The position numbers and the translations under genes are program-made. Positions 24,463 through 26,391 of a stretch of 26,391 bases of DNA are shown here, in pieces; positions within the stretch are counted from its first letter, which is position 1, and each line of letters opens with the position of its first letter. The notes below the pieces were generated by a model. The model had not been told where the DNA came from, made no database searches, and saw only the letters and a list, made by a program, of their open reading frames with translations. Source of the stretch: a virus; IMG/VR virus record IMGVR_UViG_3300035698_003859, positions 1-26,391 of that record. The stretch is one strand, 5' to 3'.

Positions 24463-24483
24463 TATTTACTCCTATAAAATTAA

Positions 24484-26031
24484 TTATTGTTTATTAAAAA
24501 CACTTCCTGGAGTTGGAAAAAATGAACCAATAGCCCCATTTATTTTATCTATTGCTTCATTCTGAGAAGTGTTTAATATTGATGAAGGTTTATTATTAGT
24601 AACTTCCTTTTTAATATCAGCATTTGACATTAACGTACGACCCCTTGGCCTTCTTACTTCTGTTACAAATGATGCCATAAAAGTAAAACCACCCTTACCA
24701 TTTGGACCCCTAGTTATTGTTATTTCATGATTATAACTTAACCATTTCCCAGAATATTCCCAATTACTTAATGATGAAACTATATTAAATTTTATAGCAG
24801 AGGCACCAAATATATCCATATTTGTCAATGAAGGTATTTCTATTTTTAATTTTGACATATTATTTAAAGTCTTTGATAAATTTGAATCAATCCAAAGCCA
24901 TTCAGTTTCATCATCTGCATTTTTAACATCTAAATTATTAAAACCAGTTTCTTTATTTAATACACCTTTAACTTTTTTAATTGAACTATGAACATCCAAC
25001 TCATAAGGTTTAACATTCATTATAGTATTTTTTTTAAGCTTTTCATCTAATTTATATTCTTTATAAGTATAATGAGATTTTTCAGGTTTTTCTATTATTT
25101 TAACATCAAATGAATGTAAATCTACTCTAAAACTATCTTCATCAATTGCATGTAATGGTGATATTGTTGATAAAAATGTATCCTCATTTGATATATTTTT
25201 TCTTGGTATATCTTTCCTACCAAAAGATGTATCTAGTATCTCTTCTTTATATAATGTAGAACCTATATGTTCTACTGTCATTTCTTTAATATTAAATTCA
25301 GTGTTATTTGTATTTGTATTTGATATTAAAATCCAATCAGAATTTCCTTTAGTATTTGTGGAATTATATGTCATAAAGTCATATGTTTTTAAAAGTTCAC
25401 CATCATATATACCATAATAATGATCCATATAATCTATTAGCTCACCAAACCGTAATGGTGGTATAAATACGTTATATAATGGATCTTTATTTTTTGGAAT
25501 ATCTGTAAAGAAAGTTATAGCACCATCAGCATACTCTTTTGCGACCTTGGTTATAATATTTTCAATTGTTTCCTTATGGATAGTAAACCCAGGAACAAAT
25601 GAATTCATTATTTCATATCCTCTTTTTGGAACCAACCAAATTTTATACGGTATATAAAATACATTTTTAACATCAAACCTATGCTCACCATTATCTTCTT
25701 CAGCATTAGATACCATTACCTCATGACCCATATATAATAAATTTGCATATATTATTTTTTTTTCACTAGCACTATCATCTATTGTTTGTTTTTTTCTTGA
25801 TTCAGTCATAAATTCTTCAATTTTAAGTAAACAAGTTATAGGACTCTTATTTCCTTCTAATATTTTTAAAAATTTTTTATGTGGTATATTAAAATCAATT
25901 TCAAAATAAGGATAAGAAACTTCTCTATCTTGTTTTATTATTATTTTTTTAATAAACTCGGAATAATTATTCTCAGGTTTTTCACCATTAAAAAATAAAT
26001 CTATTCCAAATGTCAAATTTTGATTACCCAT
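24484..26031 (-). CDS. Putative baseplate hub or tail structural protein, 515 aa
   Basis: Large beta-rich protein in the virion module. A block around residues 165-210, with a predicted helix then FIPPLRFGELIDYMDHYYGI and a short aspartate/aromatic segment, resembles the layout of tail hub proteins (gp27/gpD type) in which a helix is followed by a Y-G turn. A second beta domain (ITITRGPNGKGGFTFMASFV near 450) and a flexible C-terminus follow. I could not match it to a named family with certainty. ATG 26031 has AAGGGGATATTT upstream; an ATG at 26094 keeps the frame open but lies before the promoter motif. It is the first gene of its transcription unit and precedes the terminase genes. Confidence 0.6.
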   Translation of the reverse strand: MGNQNLTFGIDLFFNGEKPENNYSEFIKKIIIKQDREVSYPYFEIDFNIPHKKFLKILEGNKSPITCLLKIEEFMTESRKKQTIDDSASEKKIIYANLLYMGHEVMVSNAEEDNGEHRFDVKNVFYIPYKIWLVPKRGYEIMNSFVPGFTIHKETIENIITKVAKEYADGAITFFTDIPKNKDPLYNVFIPPLRFGELIDYMDHYYGIYDGELLKTYDFMTYNSTNTKGNSDWILISNTNTNNTEFNIKEMTVEHIGSTLYKEEILDTSFGRKDIPRKNISNEDTFLSTISPLHAIDEDSFRVDLHSFDVKIIEKPEKSHYTYKEYKLDEKLKKNTIMNVKPYELDVHSSIKKVKGVLNKETGFNNLDVKNADDETEWLWIDSNLSKTLNNMSKLKIEIPSLTNMDIFGASAIKFNIVSSLSNWEYSGKWLSYNHEITITRGPNGKGGFTFMASFVTEVRRPRGRTLMSNADIKKEVTNNKPSSILNTSQNEAIDKINGAIGSFFPTPGSVFNKQ

Positions 26032-26050
26032 AAATATCCCCTTAACTGTA

Positions 26051-26080
26051 TTCTTTATATATTTATGTTCCAAAAAAAAA
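26051..26080 (-). promoter_or_regulatory. Candidate phage promoter (motif copy A)
   Basis: Minus-strand TTTTTTTTTGGAACATAAAT followed by ATATAAAGAA, about 37-41 nt (from GGAAC) before ATG 26031 of the hub-like gene. Same order of elements as the copies at 14371, 18548 and 21855. Confidence 0.6.
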
Positions 26081-26164
26081 TTTATATACCCCAAATCGAT
26101 ACTTTTTAGTTATAACGTTTTTTATGACTAAAATTTTGGGAACAATAAATGTATTGATTATTAT

Positions 26165-26184
26165 TTAACTGATTGCTCAGTTAA
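26165..26184 (-). other. 8-bp hairpin with GCAA tetraloop
   Basis: TTAACTGA and TCAGTTAA pair perfectly. The loop is GCAA (a GNRA tetraloop) when read on the minus strand, which suggests an RNA structure in transcripts running left. The spacer 26032-26311 has no gene beyond the possible read-through extension; it holds this hairpin, a larger one at 26256-26304 and a pair of imperfect direct repeats (26217-26255). Confidence 0.5.
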
Positions 26185-26255
26185 GTAACATCTTTATTTT
26201 ATATACTTAAGATTCCATTAAAAGGTTTCCTTGGTATTTAAAAGTTTTCTTTGGT

Positions 26256-26304
26256 TCTCGGAATAGATATTATTTTGGTATCTCGCCAAAATCATATCCC
26301 GAGA
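26256..26304. terminator. Long interrupted hairpin after the right-edge gene
   Basis: Three stacked stems pair in order: TCTCGG with CCGAGA, GATAT with ATATC, and ATTTTGG with CCAAAAT around a 7-nt loop. That is 18 bp with a 4-nt bulge. No T-run follows on the minus strand, so it is not a classic intrinsic terminator. Transcript-end processing, or stopping of a phage polymerase, is possible. The hairpin overlaps the read-through extension of the gene at the edge. Confidence 0.5.
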
Positions 26305-26311
26305 CATCACC

Positions 26312-26391
26312 CTAGTGATGGAAATATTGTTCTTCTGAATTGGCAGGAATTAGATCGACAAAAAAATCCATACCAAAATTCTTAGTACTAA
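26312..26391 (-). CDS. 3' end of a gene cut by the right window edge
   Basis: The frame read from 26389 gives 25 codons up to TAG (26312-26314), including GMDFFVDLIPANSEEQYFHH. These look like genuine protein with balanced composition and less A+T than the spacers. The same frame continues after TAG for 13 codons (GDVSGYDFGEIPK) to TAA at 26270-26272, and that stretch also looks coding. The start and the bulk of the gene lie outside the window, so no function can be given. It precedes the hub-like gene in the same direction. Confidence 0.55.
   Translation of the reverse strand, partial: STKNFGMDFFVDLIPANSEEQYFHH

Noticed and set aside
26131-26156. Plus-strand ATTTTGGGAACAATAAA resembling the shared promoter motif
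   Set aside because: It has an extra G and an inserted A, and no plus-strand gene follows. It points into a convergent gene end, so I do not count it as a copy.
26220-26391. tRNA or other structural RNA gene at the right edge
   Set aside because: There is no T-loop (GGTTCRA-type) sequence and no cloverleaf. Part of the stretch reads as protein ending at TAG or TAA.
487-26391. Whole-genome recoding of TAG to glutamine (genetic code 15)
   Set aside because: The 239-residue gene ends at TAG directly before the ribosome site of Gat-QueC, and the main structural genes have no in-frame TAG, so TAG appears to work as a stop. Only local leakiness is proposed.

Overview
The window is strongly AT-rich DNA, about three quarters A+T by eye. 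Genes are packed tightly, often overlap by a few bases and carry good Shine-Dalgarno sequences. All but one supported gene lie on the minus strand. A T4-type large terminase, a gp25-like baseplate wedge protein, a gp26-like hub assembly protein, phage-encoded multisubunit RNA polymerase genes and two 7-deazaguanine pathway enzymes together indicate a large (jumbo-type) tailed phage with a contractile tail, infecting a bacterium. The host cannot be read from the sequence. Transcription of the main strand runs right to left.

Right part (about 19.6-26.4 kb), virion and packaging module, in transcription order: the 3' end of a gene cut by the window edge; a structured spacer; a baseplate-hub-like structural protein; an ATPase-only terminase paralogue; the full terminase; a gp26-like protein; a small protein; a gp25-like wedge protein; and a 219-residue protein, probably structural.

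Centre (about 14.4-19.5 kb): an unknown gene; a lone plus-strand gene for a LigD-type 3'-phosphoesterase domain; a tandem array of three paralogous 23-residue-repeat proteins; a gene with an acidic tail; a glutamine amidotransferase-QueC fusion; and unknown genes.

Left part (0-14.4 kb): small unknown genes, then a transcription cluster of an A18/XPB-type SF2 helicase, RNA polymerase beta' in one piece, and beta split into two genes. These are followed by an unknown 377-residue protein, FolE2 (GTP cyclohydrolase IB), a WG-repeat protein, two unknown proteins, and a fourth member of the 23-residue-repeat family that runs off the left edge.

FolE2 (first step) and Gat-QueC (preQ0 step) suggest that the phage modifies its DNA with a 7-deazaguanine. 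QueD, QueE and a DNA transglycosylase would have to lie outside the window. Four spacers share a candidate promoter (T-run, GGAAcATAAAA, then AT-rich), which may belong to the phage's own polymerase. The most unusual items are the terminase ATPase paralogue with a changed Walker B, the split-beta/intact-beta' polymerase linked to the helicase, the modular repeat family with its recombination scars, an amber codon near the right edge followed by protein-like sequence, and the stand-alone phosphoesterase.
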